A DNA stretch of 64,000 bases from Teichococcus oryzae (GTDB lineage: Bacteria; Pseudomonadota; Alphaproteobacteria; Acetobacterales; Acetobacteraceae): positions 248,001 through 312,000 of the forward strand of contig NZ_VUKA01000002.1 in the NCBI RefSeq assembly GCF_008386565.1, given 5' to 3'. Shown here in pieces: positions 27,118-35,316 of the stretch. Each line of letters begins with the position of its first letter. The first letter of the stretch is position 1. The position numbers and the translations under genes are program-made. Below the pieces are notes generated by a model. That model was not told the origin of the DNA, made no database searches, and was given only the letters and a program-made list of their open reading frames with translations.

Positions 27118-27621
27118 TCAGAGTCCGCGTAGCGCCTGCCGGACCATCTCCACCGACTGCTCGACCGACAGCCGCGCGCTGTCCAGCACCAGATCCGGCT
27201 TCGGCCAGGGGAGGTATTCCCGCGCCTGCACGGCGGCCCAGTCGGGCAGCGCCAGATGGGCGATATCGGCGGAGCGGCGCTCCACGCGGCGGCGATGCTC
27301 CGCCGGATCGCCGCAAACCACCTCCACCTCCAGCACGGCCGCCCCGGCGCGGGCGGCCACCTGCCGCCAGGCGGCGCGGGTGACGGGCACGGGATTGACG
27401 CAATCCACCACCACCGCATGGCCGAAGCGCAGCTGCGTCGCCGCCAGCTCATAGGCGACATAATAGCCGGACGGGCCGATCGCCTTGTCCGGGACGCCGG
27501 CGTCGCGGATTGCCTGCTCCACCGCGTCGATGCGCAGGAACACCGCCTTTTCCTGCCGGGCCACGCGGCTGGCGATGCTGGTTTTCCCGACGCCCGGCAA
27601 GCCTCCGAACACCACGAGCAT
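27118..27621 (-). CDS. Zeta-toxin-like P-loop kinase (AAA family ATPase)
   Basis: A 167-residue P-loop protein with Walker A GGLPGVGKTSIA at residues 6-17 and a DxxxxA-type acceptor segment (LRIDAVEQAIRDAGV). A conserved strand (HAVVVDCVNP) and ERR basic residues resemble the lid of zeta-toxin and shikimate-kinase-like small-molecule kinases. AAGGAG lies 7 bases before the ATG. It sits 44 bases after the sensor kinase gene. No antitoxin-like gene is beside it, so a stand-alone metabolite kinase is more likely than a toxin. The substrate is unknown. Confidence 0.75.
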   Translation of the reverse strand: MLVVFGGLPGVGKTSIASRVARQEKAVFLRIDAVEQAIRDAGVPDKAIGPSGYYVAYELAATQLRFGHAVVVDCVNPVPVTRAAWRQVAARAGAAVLEVEVVCGDPAEHRRRVERRSADIAHLALPDWAAVQAREYLPWPKPDLVLDSARLSVEQSVEMVRQALRGL

Positions 27622-27665
27622 GCCCTGCTCCTTTTCCGCGCCGGGCTTTTCCCGGCATGTGCATG

Positions 27666-29003
27666 CTACCGAACTTTCTCCGGCGTGTTCACGCCAGCGG
27701 CGGCGAACCGGATGATAAAGCGCGTCCCGCCTCCTGCCCCTTCCAACCCGATCCGCCCGCCATGCAGCCGCGCGATTGCCGCGACCATGGCCAGGCCCAG
27801 CCCGGTGCCCGGGGCGTTGCGGCTGCGGTCCAGCCGGTAGAAGCGGCGCAGCACCTTGTCGCGCTCCGCTTCCGGGATGCCCGGCCCCTCATCGCTGACG
27901 GACAGCACCGGGCCTGCTTCCAGCGCCACGGTGATGCGCCCTTCCGCGTGGTTCAGCGCGTTGTCCAGCAGGTTGGCCAGGGCCTGCCGCAGCAGGGCCG
28001 GGCTGCCGACGAGGAACAACCCCGGCGCGATGCGGGTTTCCAGCACCCGGCCGGCTTCCTCGGCGACGCCGGCATAGATCTCGCAGGTGTCGGCGACCAG
28101 GGCGGAAAGGTCCAGGGCGGCGAAGCTTTCCCGCCCGGCGCCGGCCTCGGCGCGGGCGATGCGCATCAGGGCGGCGAAGGTGGCCAGCGTTTCGTCCAGC
28201 TCGGCGATGGCGGCTTCCAGCGTCGCGCTGTCGGCCGCCGCGTCGCGCGGCGCGGCCAGCGCCGCTTCCAGCCTTTGCCGCAGCCGCGACAGCGGGGAGC
28301 GGAGGTCATGGGCGATGTCGTCCGTGACCTGGCGCAGCTCGGCCACCAGCGTCTCGATGCGCGCCAGCATGGCATTGATGGTGACGGCCAGGCGATCGAA
28401 CTCGTCGCCGGCGCCGCTCTGGGGCAGGCGCTGCGTCAGGTCGCCCGCCATCACCGCCTGCGCCGCGCCGCTGATGCCCGCCAGCCGCGCTTCCAGCCGC
28501 CGCGCCGCCAGGAAGCCCAGCACCAGCGCCAGGGTGGCGGCGATGGCGGCGGCCACGGGCGGGGTCCAGGCCAGGGCGGCGGCGGCGCGGTCCACCGGCA
28601 CCAGGCTGGCGCCCACCAGCAGGTTCGTGCCATCCGGCAGCAGGGCGCCGAGCAGGCGCTGCCGGCCCTCCTCCCCTTCCAGCGTGACGAAGCCGCGCAG
28701 CCGGGCCGGCGCGCCCGGCAGGCGCCCGGCGATGGGGCGGCCATCCGGCGCCAGCAGCAGCACGCGCAACGGGCCCTGCCTGCGGGCATAGATCGTTGCG
28801 GCCTCGGCCAGGCCACGCAGGCCATAGGTCTCGTAATCCCGCAGCAACCCTTCGGCATCGGTGGCCAGCACCAGGTCGAGCTGCCGCCGCAACGCGTCCT
28901 GCGCCCGCAGCCAGCCCCAGCCGGCGCCGCCCACCGAGGCCACCAGCACCACCCCGCCGACCAGCAGCGCGACGCGCGGCGCGAAGGAGCGCAGCCAGCG
29001 CAT
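27666..29003 (-). CDS. Sensor histidine kinase of a two-component system
   Basis: A 445-residue inner-membrane kinase. A first hydrophobic segment (VALLVGGVVLVASVGGAGWGW) and a second (AAIAATLALVLGFLAA) enclose a periplasmic sensor region of about 130 residues. A HAMP domain follows (RRLEARLAGISGAAQAVMAG). The phospho-acceptor histidine is in DDIAHDLRSPLSRL, followed by N box ANLLDNALNHAEG, G1 SDEGPGIPE and G2 GTGLGLAMV. The ATG at 29003 overlaps the regulator stop (TGATG), so kinase and regulator are co-translated. The signal is unknown. Proximity to degP suggests envelope state, which is an inference. Confidence 0.93.
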   Translation of the reverse strand: MRWLRSFAPRVALLVGGVVLVASVGGAGWGWLRAQDALRRQLDLVLATDAEGLLRDYETYGLRGLAEAATIYARRQGPLRVLLLAPDGRPIAGRLPGAPARLRGFVTLEGEEGRQRLLGALLPDGTNLLVGASLVPVDRAAAALAWTPPVAAAIAATLALVLGFLAARRLEARLAGISGAAQAVMAGDLTQRLPQSGAGDEFDRLAVTINAMLARIETLVAELRQVTDDIAHDLRSPLSRLRQRLEAALAAPRDAAADSATLEAAIAELDETLATFAALMRIARAEAGAGRESFAALDLSALVADTCEIYAGVAEEAGRVLETRIAPGLFLVGSPALLRQALANLLDNALNHAEGRITVALEAGPVLSVSDEGPGIPEAERDKVLRRFYRLDRSRNAPGTGLGLAMVAAIARLHGGRIGLEGAGGGTRFIIRFAAAGVNTPEKVR

Positions 29004-29680
29004 CAGCCCGGCGGCGCCAGGATGTAGCCGGCGCCGCGGACCGTGCGGATCATCGGCGCCTCGCCCGCCGCTTCCAGCTTCCGGCGCAGGCGGGACACAT
29101 GGACGTCGATGACGTTGGTGGTGGGGTCGAAGGAGAAATCCCACACCTTCTCGAGCAGCATGGTGCGCGTCAGCACCTGCCCCGGATGGCGCATCATGTA
29201 TTCCAGAAGCCGGAACTCGGTGGGCAGCAATTCCACGGCGCGGCCGGCACGGGTCACGGCGCGGCGCAACAGGTCCAGGCGCAGGTCGCCAACAACGAGC
29301 TCCGTGGCCTCGGCCGGCCCGGCGGGCCGCCGCGCCAGGGCGCGCACCCGCGCGCGCAGCTCCGCGAAGGCGAAAGGCTTGGCGAGGTAGTCGTCGGCGC
29401 CCGCCTCGAGCCCTTCCACCCTCCGGTCCACCTCGCCCAGCGCGGTCAGCACCAGCACCGGGGTCGCGATGCCGGAAGCCCGCAGCGCGCGCAGGATGGC
29501 GAGGCCGTCCGGCCCCGGCAGCATGCGGTCGGTGACGATGACGTCGAAGCTTTCGTTCAACGCCAGGAACAGCCCGTCCTTGCCGGTGCGGGCGAGGTCG
29601 ACCACATGGCCTTCCTCCCCCAGCCCCTTGGCGATGTAGTCGGCGGTCGCCGCATCATCCTCGATCACCAGGATGCGCAT
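29003..29680 (-). CDS. OmpR/PhoB-family response regulator
   Basis: A 225-residue regulator: receiver domain with acidic pocket EDD near the start, phospho-acceptor Asp in VIVTDRMLPG (about residue 51), Thr in LTALGE and Lys in LAKPFAF. It is followed by a winged-helix DNA-binding domain (LLPTEFRLLEYMMRHPGQ and IDVHVSRLRRKL, RTVRGAGYIL). It overlaps the kinase gene by one base and begins 9 bases after the pepN stop, so it is probably transcribed with pepN. The targets are not evident; degP in the same run is an obvious candidate to test. Confidence 0.95.
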   Translation of the reverse strand: MRILVIEDDAATADYIAKGLGEEGHVVDLARTGKDGLFLALNESFDVIVTDRMLPGPDGLAILRALRASGIATPVLVLTALGEVDRRVEGLEAGADDYLAKPFAFAELRARVRALARRPAGPAEATELVVGDLRLDLLRRAVTRAGRAVELLPTEFRLLEYMMRHPGQVLTRTMLLEKVWDFSFDPTTNVIDVHVSRLRRKLEAAGEAPMIRTVRGAGYILAPPG

Positions 29681-29689
29681 CGCCGCGCC

Positions 29690-32314
29690 TCAGGCCGCGA
29701 GGCTCTTCGACACCTTCTCGAAGGTGCCCTTGGACAGGCCGGGCCGCTCGAGGATGCGGGCGAGTTCGGCCCGCATCAGGGCGCCGCGCCGCGCGTCCTG
29801 CCGCTTCCACTGCCCCAGCGGGCCGACCATGCGCGCCGCGACCTGGGTGTTCACCGCGTCCAGCGCGATCACGCTGTCAGCCAGGAAGCGGTAGCCCTCG
29901 CCCGAGGCATGGTGGAACTGCGACGGGTTGCCGGCGGCGAAGGCGCCGATCAGGGCGCGCACGCGGTTCGGGTTGCGCAGGTCGAAATCCAGGTGCCCGA
30001 CCAGCGCCTTGACCTGTTGCAGCGTGTCGGCGCGGGCGGACATGGCCTGGATGGCGAACCACTTGTCCAGCACCAGGTCGTGCTGCTTCCACCTTCCATG
30101 GAAGCCCGCCAGCGCGGCTTCCCGCGCCGGGCTGTCGGAATCCGCCAGCACCCGCAACGCCGCCAGCACGTCGGTCATGTTGCCGCCGGTGTTGAACTGG
30201 GCTTCCGCGCGCCGCAGGCCCTCCCCGCCCTCGGCCTGGCCGAGATAGGACAGGCAGGCATTGCGCAGAGCGCGCCGGCCCATGGCGGCGCCATCGATGC
30301 GATAAGGGCCATGATCGGCGAGTTCGGCGTGCAGCACCGCGAAGCGCCCGGCGAAGCGTGTGCCGATGGCGGCGCGCAGGAACTGGCGCACGGCATGCAC
30401 CGCCTCCGGATCGGCGACCGGCATCTGGTCGGACACGAAATCCTCCGAAGGCAGCGTCAGCGCCTCCGCGGTGAAGGCGGGGTCGTCCATGGCGCGGTCG
30501 AGCAGCGCGGCGATGCTGGCGGCCAGGCCTTCCGGCAGGTCCAGCGGCCGTTGCGCGCGGAAATCCTCCACCAGGCGCAGCATTTCCGCCACGGCGTATT
30601 GCTGGCCGGAATCCCAGCGCACGAAGGGGTCCGTGTCATGCCTGGCCAGGAAGCCGAGCTGCTCCAGCGACAGGCCGGACAGCTTCACCGGTGCGGAAAA
30701 TCCGCGCAGCAGGGAGGGCACCGGCTTCGCCTCCAGCCCCTCGAAGGTGAAGTCCTGCTCCGCCTCCTCCAGCAGCAGCACGCCGGCGCCGGGCCGTTCC
30801 GCGCCATCGGCGCCGATCAGGCCCATCCGCACCGGGATCGGCACCGGCAGCTTCTCGGGCTGGCCCGGCGTCGGGGGAGTGGATTGCGACAGGGTCAGGG
30901 TGTAGCGGCCGGTGGCGGCATCGAAGCTGTCGCGCACGCGCAGCTCCGGCGTGCCGGCCTGGGCGTACCAGCGGCGGAAGCGGGTGAGATCGACGCCGGA
31001 GGCATCCTGCATCGCCTGGGCGAAATCCTCGATCGTCACGGCCTGGTTGTCGTGCCGCGCGATGTAGAGGTCCATGCCCTTGCGGAAGCCGGCCTCGCCG
31101 ACCAGGGCGCGCATCATGCGCACCACCTCGGCGCCCTTCTGGTACACGGTGGCGGTGTAGAAATTGTTGATCTCCACGTAGGAATCGGGGCGCACCGGAT
31201 GCGCCATCGGCCCCGCATCCTCGGGGAACTGGGCGGCGCGCAGGCGGCGCACATCGGCCAGCCGCTTCACCGCGGCCGAGCCCTGGTCGGCGGTGAAGTG
31301 CTGGTCGCGGAACACCGTCAGCCCTTCCTTCAGCGACAATTGGAACCAGTCGCGGCAGGTGACGCGGTTGCCGGTCCAGTTGTGGAAGTATTCGTGCGAG
31401 ACAACGGTCTCGATGCCTTCGTAATCCGCATCCGTCGCCGTTTCGGGCCGCGCCAGGATGTATTTGGTGTTGAAGACGTTGAGGCCCTTGTTCTCCATCG
31501 CGCCCATGTTGAAGTCGGACACGGCGGCGATGTTGAACACGTCGAGATCGTATTCGAGGCCGTAGGTTTCCTCGTCCCACGCCATTGAGCGCTTCAGCGA
31601 GTCCATGGCGTGGCCGCAGGCATCCTCGTCGCCCTGGCGCACCCAGATGGCGAGCGCGACCTCGCGGCCGGATCGCGTGGTGAAGCTGTCCCGCACCGCC
31701 ACCAGGTCGCCCGCCACCACGGCGAACAGGTAGGAGGGCTTCGGGTGCGGATCGACCCAGCGCGCCCAATGGCGGCCATCCGGCAGGTCGCCCGCGCCAT
31801 CCGGGTTGCCGTTGGACAGCAGCACCGGGCAGGCGGCGCGGTCGGCCTCGATCGTCGTGGTGTAGCGCGCCATCACGTCGGGCCGGTCGGGAAAGAAGGT
31901 GATGCGGCGGAAGCCCTCGGCCTCGCACTGGGTGAAGTAGTTGCCGCCCGACAGATACAGCCCGGACAACTCGCTGTTTGCCTCGGGGGAGATTTCCACC
32001 TCGCTTTCCAGCACGAAGCGGTCGGGCACGCCATCGATGGACAGCCCGCCATCGGCGCGCGGCCGCACCCGCTCCGGCGGCAGGGCCGCGCCATCCAGGC
32101 GCAGGCTGACCAGCTTCAGCGCCTCGCCATCCAGTTCCAGCGCCGTGGCCGGCTCGGCCGCGGGGTTGCGGCGCAGGTCCAGCCGCGCCTTCACCCGCGT
32201 CGCCGCGGGATGCAGCGCCAGGTGCAGGTCCACCTCATCCACCAGAAAGGCGGGGGGGCGATAATCCTCGCGACGGATGGTGGGCGGGGGGTTGGTCCTG
32301 GCAGTCGTGGTCAT
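29690..32314 (-). CDS. pepN: Aminopeptidase N (M1 family zinc metallopeptidase)
   Basis: A cytosolic zinc aminopeptidase that removes N-terminal residues from peptides. The substrate motif GAMEN is in FNMGAMENKGLN and the zinc site is HEYFHNWTGNRVTCRDWFQLSLKEG-type (HExxH with a downstream Glu). The start at 32314 gives 874 residues, nearly the same as E. coli PepN (870); homology begins at REDYRPPAFLVDEVDL. An upstream in-frame extension to 32464 has no homology. The gene diverges from a haloacid dehalogenase gene with 151 bases between them. Confidence 0.96.
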   Translation of the reverse strand: MTTTARTNPPPTIRREDYRPPAFLVDEVDLHLALHPAATRVKARLDLRRNPAAEPATALELDGEALKLVSLRLDGAALPPERVRPRADGGLSIDGVPDRFVLESEVEISPEANSELSGLYLSGGNYFTQCEAEGFRRITFFPDRPDVMARYTTTIEADRAACPVLLSNGNPDGAGDLPDGRHWARWVDPHPKPSYLFAVVAGDLVAVRDSFTTRSGREVALAIWVRQGDEDACGHAMDSLKRSMAWDEETYGLEYDLDVFNIAAVSDFNMGAMENKGLNVFNTKYILARPETATDADYEGIETVVSHEYFHNWTGNRVTCRDWFQLSLKEGLTVFRDQHFTADQGSAAVKRLADVRRLRAAQFPEDAGPMAHPVRPDSYVEINNFYTATVYQKGAEVVRMMRALVGEAGFRKGMDLYIARHDNQAVTIEDFAQAMQDASGVDLTRFRRWYAQAGTPELRVRDSFDAATGRYTLTLSQSTPPTPGQPEKLPVPIPVRMGLIGADGAERPGAGVLLLEEAEQDFTFEGLEAKPVPSLLRGFSAPVKLSGLSLEQLGFLARHDTDPFVRWDSGQQYAVAEMLRLVEDFRAQRPLDLPEGLAASIAALLDRAMDDPAFTAEALTLPSEDFVSDQMPVADPEAVHAVRQFLRAAIGTRFAGRFAVLHAELADHGPYRIDGAAMGRRALRNACLSYLGQAEGGEGLRRAEAQFNTGGNMTDVLAALRVLADSDSPAREAALAGFHGRWKQHDLVLDKWFAIQAMSARADTLQQVKALVGHLDFDLRNPNRVRALIGAFAAGNPSQFHHASGEGYRFLADSVIALDAVNTQVAARMVGPLGQWKRQDARRGALMRAELARILERPGLSKGTFEKVSKSLAA

Positions 32315-32465
32315 GGCTCGCCCTATGGTCGGGAACGGGGTGATGCGGGGCTCCTGCCGTCCACTATGGGCCGGCAGGGCGGGCGGGACATCCCCCCGCA
32401 TTGCCGCTTTCCGCCAGCCGCCCGCGCATGGCACGCTGCCGGCTTCGGCCCGCCGGAGGAACACG

Positions 32466-33188
32466 ATGCGCCTGCATGACTTCCGCGTGTTGAGCTTCGA
32501 CTGCTACGGCACGCTGATCGACTGGGAAAGCGGCATCCACGAGGCCCTGCAGCCGCTGCTGATGCGCGGCGGCCTGGACCTGCCGCAGGACGCCGTGCTG
32601 GAAGCCTTCGCCCAGCATGAATCGGCCCAGCAGGCAGAAACACCGGGCATGCCCTATGCCGAGCTGCTGGCGCGGGTCCATGCGCGGCTGGCCGATGAAT
32701 GGGGGGTGGAGCCGGATGCGCGGCTGGATGCGCGCTTCGGCGCTTCCGTGCCCGACTGGCCCGCCTTTCCCGATTCGGCCGAGGCGCTGGCTTATCTCGG
32801 GCAGCATTACACGCTGGTGGTGCTGTCCAACGTGGACCGCCGGAGCTTCGCCGCCAGCCAGAAGCGGCTCGGCATCGCCTTTCACGCCGTCTACACCGCC
32901 GAGGAGATTGGCAGCTACAAGCCGGATCGGCGCAATTTCGACTTCATGCTGGCGCGCCTGGCCGAGCAGGGGCATGGCCGCGCCGACATCCTGCACACCG
33001 CGCAAAGCCTGTTCCACGACCACGCGCCGGCCAAGAAGGCGGGCTTGGCCTCGGCCTGGATCGACCGGCGGGAAGGACAGGAAGGCTGGGGCGCCACGGT
33101 GCCGCCGCCTTCCGGCACCGGCTACGAGTTCCGCTTCCCGTCGCTGATCGCCATGGCGCGGGCGCATCGGCAGGAAGCCATGGCCTGA
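32466..33188 (+). CDS. HAD-superfamily haloacid dehalogenase, type II-like
   Basis: A 240-residue hydrolase of the HAD superfamily. The nucleophile is Asp12 in LSFDCYGTLIDWE. Motif II is in VVLSNVDRRSF, and lysine and later acidic residues lie in IGSYKPDRRNFDFML, the pattern of type II haloacid dehalogenases. Family members hydrolyse L-2-haloacids or act as phosphatases; which applies here cannot be said. GGAGG precedes the ATG by 7 bases. It is a single gene, ending at a hairpin shared with the convergent nitroreductase. Confidence 0.85.
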   Translation: MRLHDFRVLSFDCYGTLIDWESGIHEALQPLLMRGGLDLPQDAVLEAFAQHESAQQAETPGMPYAELLARVHARLADEWGVEPDARLDARFGASVPDWPAFPDSAEALAYLGQHYTLVVLSNVDRRSFAASQKRLGIAFHAVYTAEEIGSYKPDRRNFDFMLARLAEQGHGRADILHTAQSLFHDHAPAKKAGLASAWIDRREGQEGWGATVPPPSGTGYEFRFPSLIAMARAHRQEAMA

Positions 33189-33200
33189 AGCCGGAATGGC

Positions 33201-33221
33201 GCCCCGGCCAGCGGCCGGGGC
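33201..33221. terminator. Hairpin between dehalogenase and nitroreductase genes
   Basis: A perfect 9-bp stem GCCCCGGCC / GGCCGGGGC with loop AGC lies between convergent stop codons. No U-run is present on either strand, so termination is inferred from stem strength and position. Confidence 0.5.
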
Positions 33222-33231
33222 TGCGGCGGCG

Positions 33232-34053
33232 TCAGCGGAGCGGGAAGCCCAGCTGCCGCAGCGCCGCCTTCAGCTCGTCCCGGCCATGCAGCGACCTGAT
33301 CTTGCCCCAGCGCGCCAGCACGCGGTCGGTCCAGCGGGTGGCGCTCATCTCGTTGCGGATGCTGAAATCAGACAAGGCCGCGTCATAGGTGGCGCGGTGG
33401 GCCGGCTCGCCCGAAGCGTCATAGCGCTCATGGTGAAGCACGGCGGGCTGCGGCAGGCGCGGCTTCACCTCGGCCCGTCGCGCGGGGTCTTCATAGCCGA
33501 TGCAAAGGCCGAACACGCCCATCACCCCCGGCGGCAGGTCGAGTGCTCGCGCCACCCGCACCACGTCGTTGCGCAACGCCCCGATATAGACGGTGGACAG
33601 GCCCAGCGACTCGGCGGCGACCACGGCGTTCTGCGCCGCCAGCGCCGCATCCAGCGCGGCGACCAGGAAGGTTTCCAGGTAAGGCAGCCCTTCCAGCGTG
33701 GTGCCTTCCTCGGCCGCCAGCCGCTCATTGCGCGACAGGTCGGCCAGGAACACCAGGAAAAGCGGACATTGCTCGATATGCTTCTGGCCGTTCGCCACCT
33801 CGGCCATCACCGCCTTGGTGGCCGGGTCGGTCACCGCCACCACCGACCAGGTCTGCATGTTCGAGGAGGTGGCGGCGGACTGGGCGGCCGCCACCAGGGT
33901 TTCCAGCGTGTTGGCCGGCAGCGGGTCGGGGCGGTAGGCGCGGATGGAGCGGTGCGCCAGAAGCTCGGCGATCACCGCGTTCCAGGGTCCGGCGGGGGGG
34001 ATGGCATCCTTGCCATAGCGGGCGGCCAGGGCGGCCTGTTGTTCGCTGTTCAT
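33232..34053 (-). CDS. NADPH-dependent oxidoreductase, NfsA-type nitroreductase family
   Basis: A 273-residue FMN-binding nitroreductase. The N-terminal HRSIRAYRPDPLP provides phosphate-binding residues for FMN, SAATSSNMQTWSVV is the usual Ser/Asn block, and GLSTVYIGALRND and MGVFGLCIGY follow in the second half. The length and the C-terminal arm (FSIRNEMSATRW) fit the NfsA/FRP group of NADPH-dependent oxygen-insensitive reductases. The physiological substrate is unknown. The gene lies downstream of the Bug receptor gene with a gap of 67 bases and may share its transcript. Confidence 0.88.
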   Translation of the reverse strand: MNSEQQAALAARYGKDAIPPAGPWNAVIAELLAHRSIRAYRPDPLPANTLETLVAAAQSAATSSNMQTWSVVAVTDPATKAVMAEVANGQKHIEQCPLFLVFLADLSRNERLAAEEGTTLEGLPYLETFLVAALDAALAAQNAVVAAESLGLSTVYIGALRNDVVRVARALDLPPGVMGVFGLCIGYEDPARRAEVKPRLPQPAVLHHERYDASGEPAHRATYDAALSDFSIRNEMSATRWTDRVLARWGKIRSLHGRDELKAALRQLGFPLR

Positions 34054-34120
34054 TTCGGCATCCTGCGGCAGCCCGCCGCCGCAGGCCAGAGGGCGCGCCG
34101 CGCCCTCCTTGCCGCCCCCC

Positions 34121-35101
34121 TCAGTCGATGCGGATGCCGGCGCGCTGCACCAGCGCCCCGTAGCGCTCGGCCTCCTGCCGCACCAGCGCCGCCGCGTCCT
34201 CCGGGCTGCCGCCGCCGACGAGGTAGCCGGTTTCCTCCAGCCTCTTCCGCAGCGCGGGCTCCGACAGGGCGGCGTTCATCGCCTCGCTCCAGCGGTCCAC
34301 CACCGGGCGCGGCAGGCCGGCGGGACCGAGCAGCATGTACCAGGTGGTGATGGAAAAGCCGGGGAAGCCGCTTTCCGCCACCGTAGGCAGGTCGGGCAGC
34401 ACCGGCACGCGGTCGGGCGTGGTCACGGCCAGCGCCCTGGTGGCGCCGCCGCGGATATGCGGCAGATGCGTGGGCAGGGTGTCGATGACGAGGTCCAGCG
34501 TGCCGGCCAGCAGGTCGTTCACCACCTGCCCGGTGCCGCGATAAGGCACATGGGTCATCGACACCCCTGCGGCCTGGCTCAGCATCTCCGCCGACAGGTG
34601 CTGCTGCGTCGCCACGCCGGAGGAGGCGTAGTTCAGCTTGCCCGGATTCTTCCGCGCATAGTCGAGCAGCCCGGCCAGGTCGCGGTAGGGCGCGTTGCCC
34701 GGCACCATCACCACCATCGGCACCGTGCCGGCCAGGGTCAGCGGGGTGAAGTCGCGCATCTGGTCATAGGGCGGGTTGGCCATCAGCGGCGCCACCACCG
34801 ATTGCGTGCTGACCGTGCCCATCACCAGCGTGTAGCCATCGGGGCGGGCACGCGCGGCCGCGGCGGAAGCGATGGTGCCGCTGGCGCCGGGCCGGTTCTC
34901 CACCGCCACCGGCTGCCCCAGCCGCGCCTGCAGCGCCGGCGCCAGCATCCGGGCCACGATGTCGGTGCCGCCGCCGGGGGCGAAGCCCACCAGCATCTGG
35001 ATCGCCCGGGTGGGGTAGTCGGCCTGCGCCCGGGCGAGGCTCGGCAGGGACAAGGCGGGCGCGGCGGCCAGCGCGCCCAGCACTTGGCGGCGTGTCGGCA
35101 T
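34121..35101 (-). CDS. Tripartite tricarboxylate transporter (Bug family) periplasmic substrate-binding protein
   Basis: A 326-residue secreted receptor of the Bug/TctC family, which binds carboxylates in the periplasm. The N-terminus MPTRRQVLGALAAAPAL ... ARAQ is a signal peptide that may use the Tat route (two Arg before a hydrophobic core). Family signatures are GFAPGGGTDIVARMLAP, VENRPGASGTIA, YASSGVATQQHL and LPDLPTVAESG. The start at 35101 has AGGA upstream. No TctA/TctB membrane genes are nearby, which is usual for the many orphan receptors in Roseomonas-like genomes. Confidence 0.93.
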   Translation of the reverse strand: MPTRRQVLGALAAAPALSLPSLARAQADYPTRAIQMLVGFAPGGGTDIVARMLAPALQARLGQPVAVENRPGASGTIASAAAARARPDGYTLVMGTVSTQSVVAPLMANPPYDQMRDFTPLTLAGTVPMVVMVPGNAPYRDLAGLLDYARKNPGKLNYASSGVATQQHLSAEMLSQAAGVSMTHVPYRGTGQVVNDLLAGTLDLVIDTLPTHLPHIRGGATRALAVTTPDRVPVLPDLPTVAESGFPGFSITTWYMLLGPAGLPRPVVDRWSEAMNAALSEPALRKRLEETGYLVGGGSPEDAAALVRQEAERYGALVQRAGIRID

Positions 35102-35316
35102 GGTGGAGATCCTCCTTGGCAGGGTGGCGGGGCTTGGCGCTCCGCCCATTCTTGGATTGAATGGTGAACAAACTGCCCGCCAGCCGCCCCGGCGCCAAGG
35201 GGAAGAGCGCCATATTCCGGCAGACAAGGCCTCGGGCCGCGCCGCCTTCCTGGCCTGCATGGTTGCATTCCGCCGTCCGCGGGTGTTCTCCGGGAGCGCT
35301 ACCTGGAGACATGTTC

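Noticed and set aside
27118-27621. Zeta-type toxin of a toxin-antitoxin system
   Set aside because: There is no small antitoxin gene next to it, and the flanking genes are a sensor kinase and degP; a stand-alone kinase fits better.
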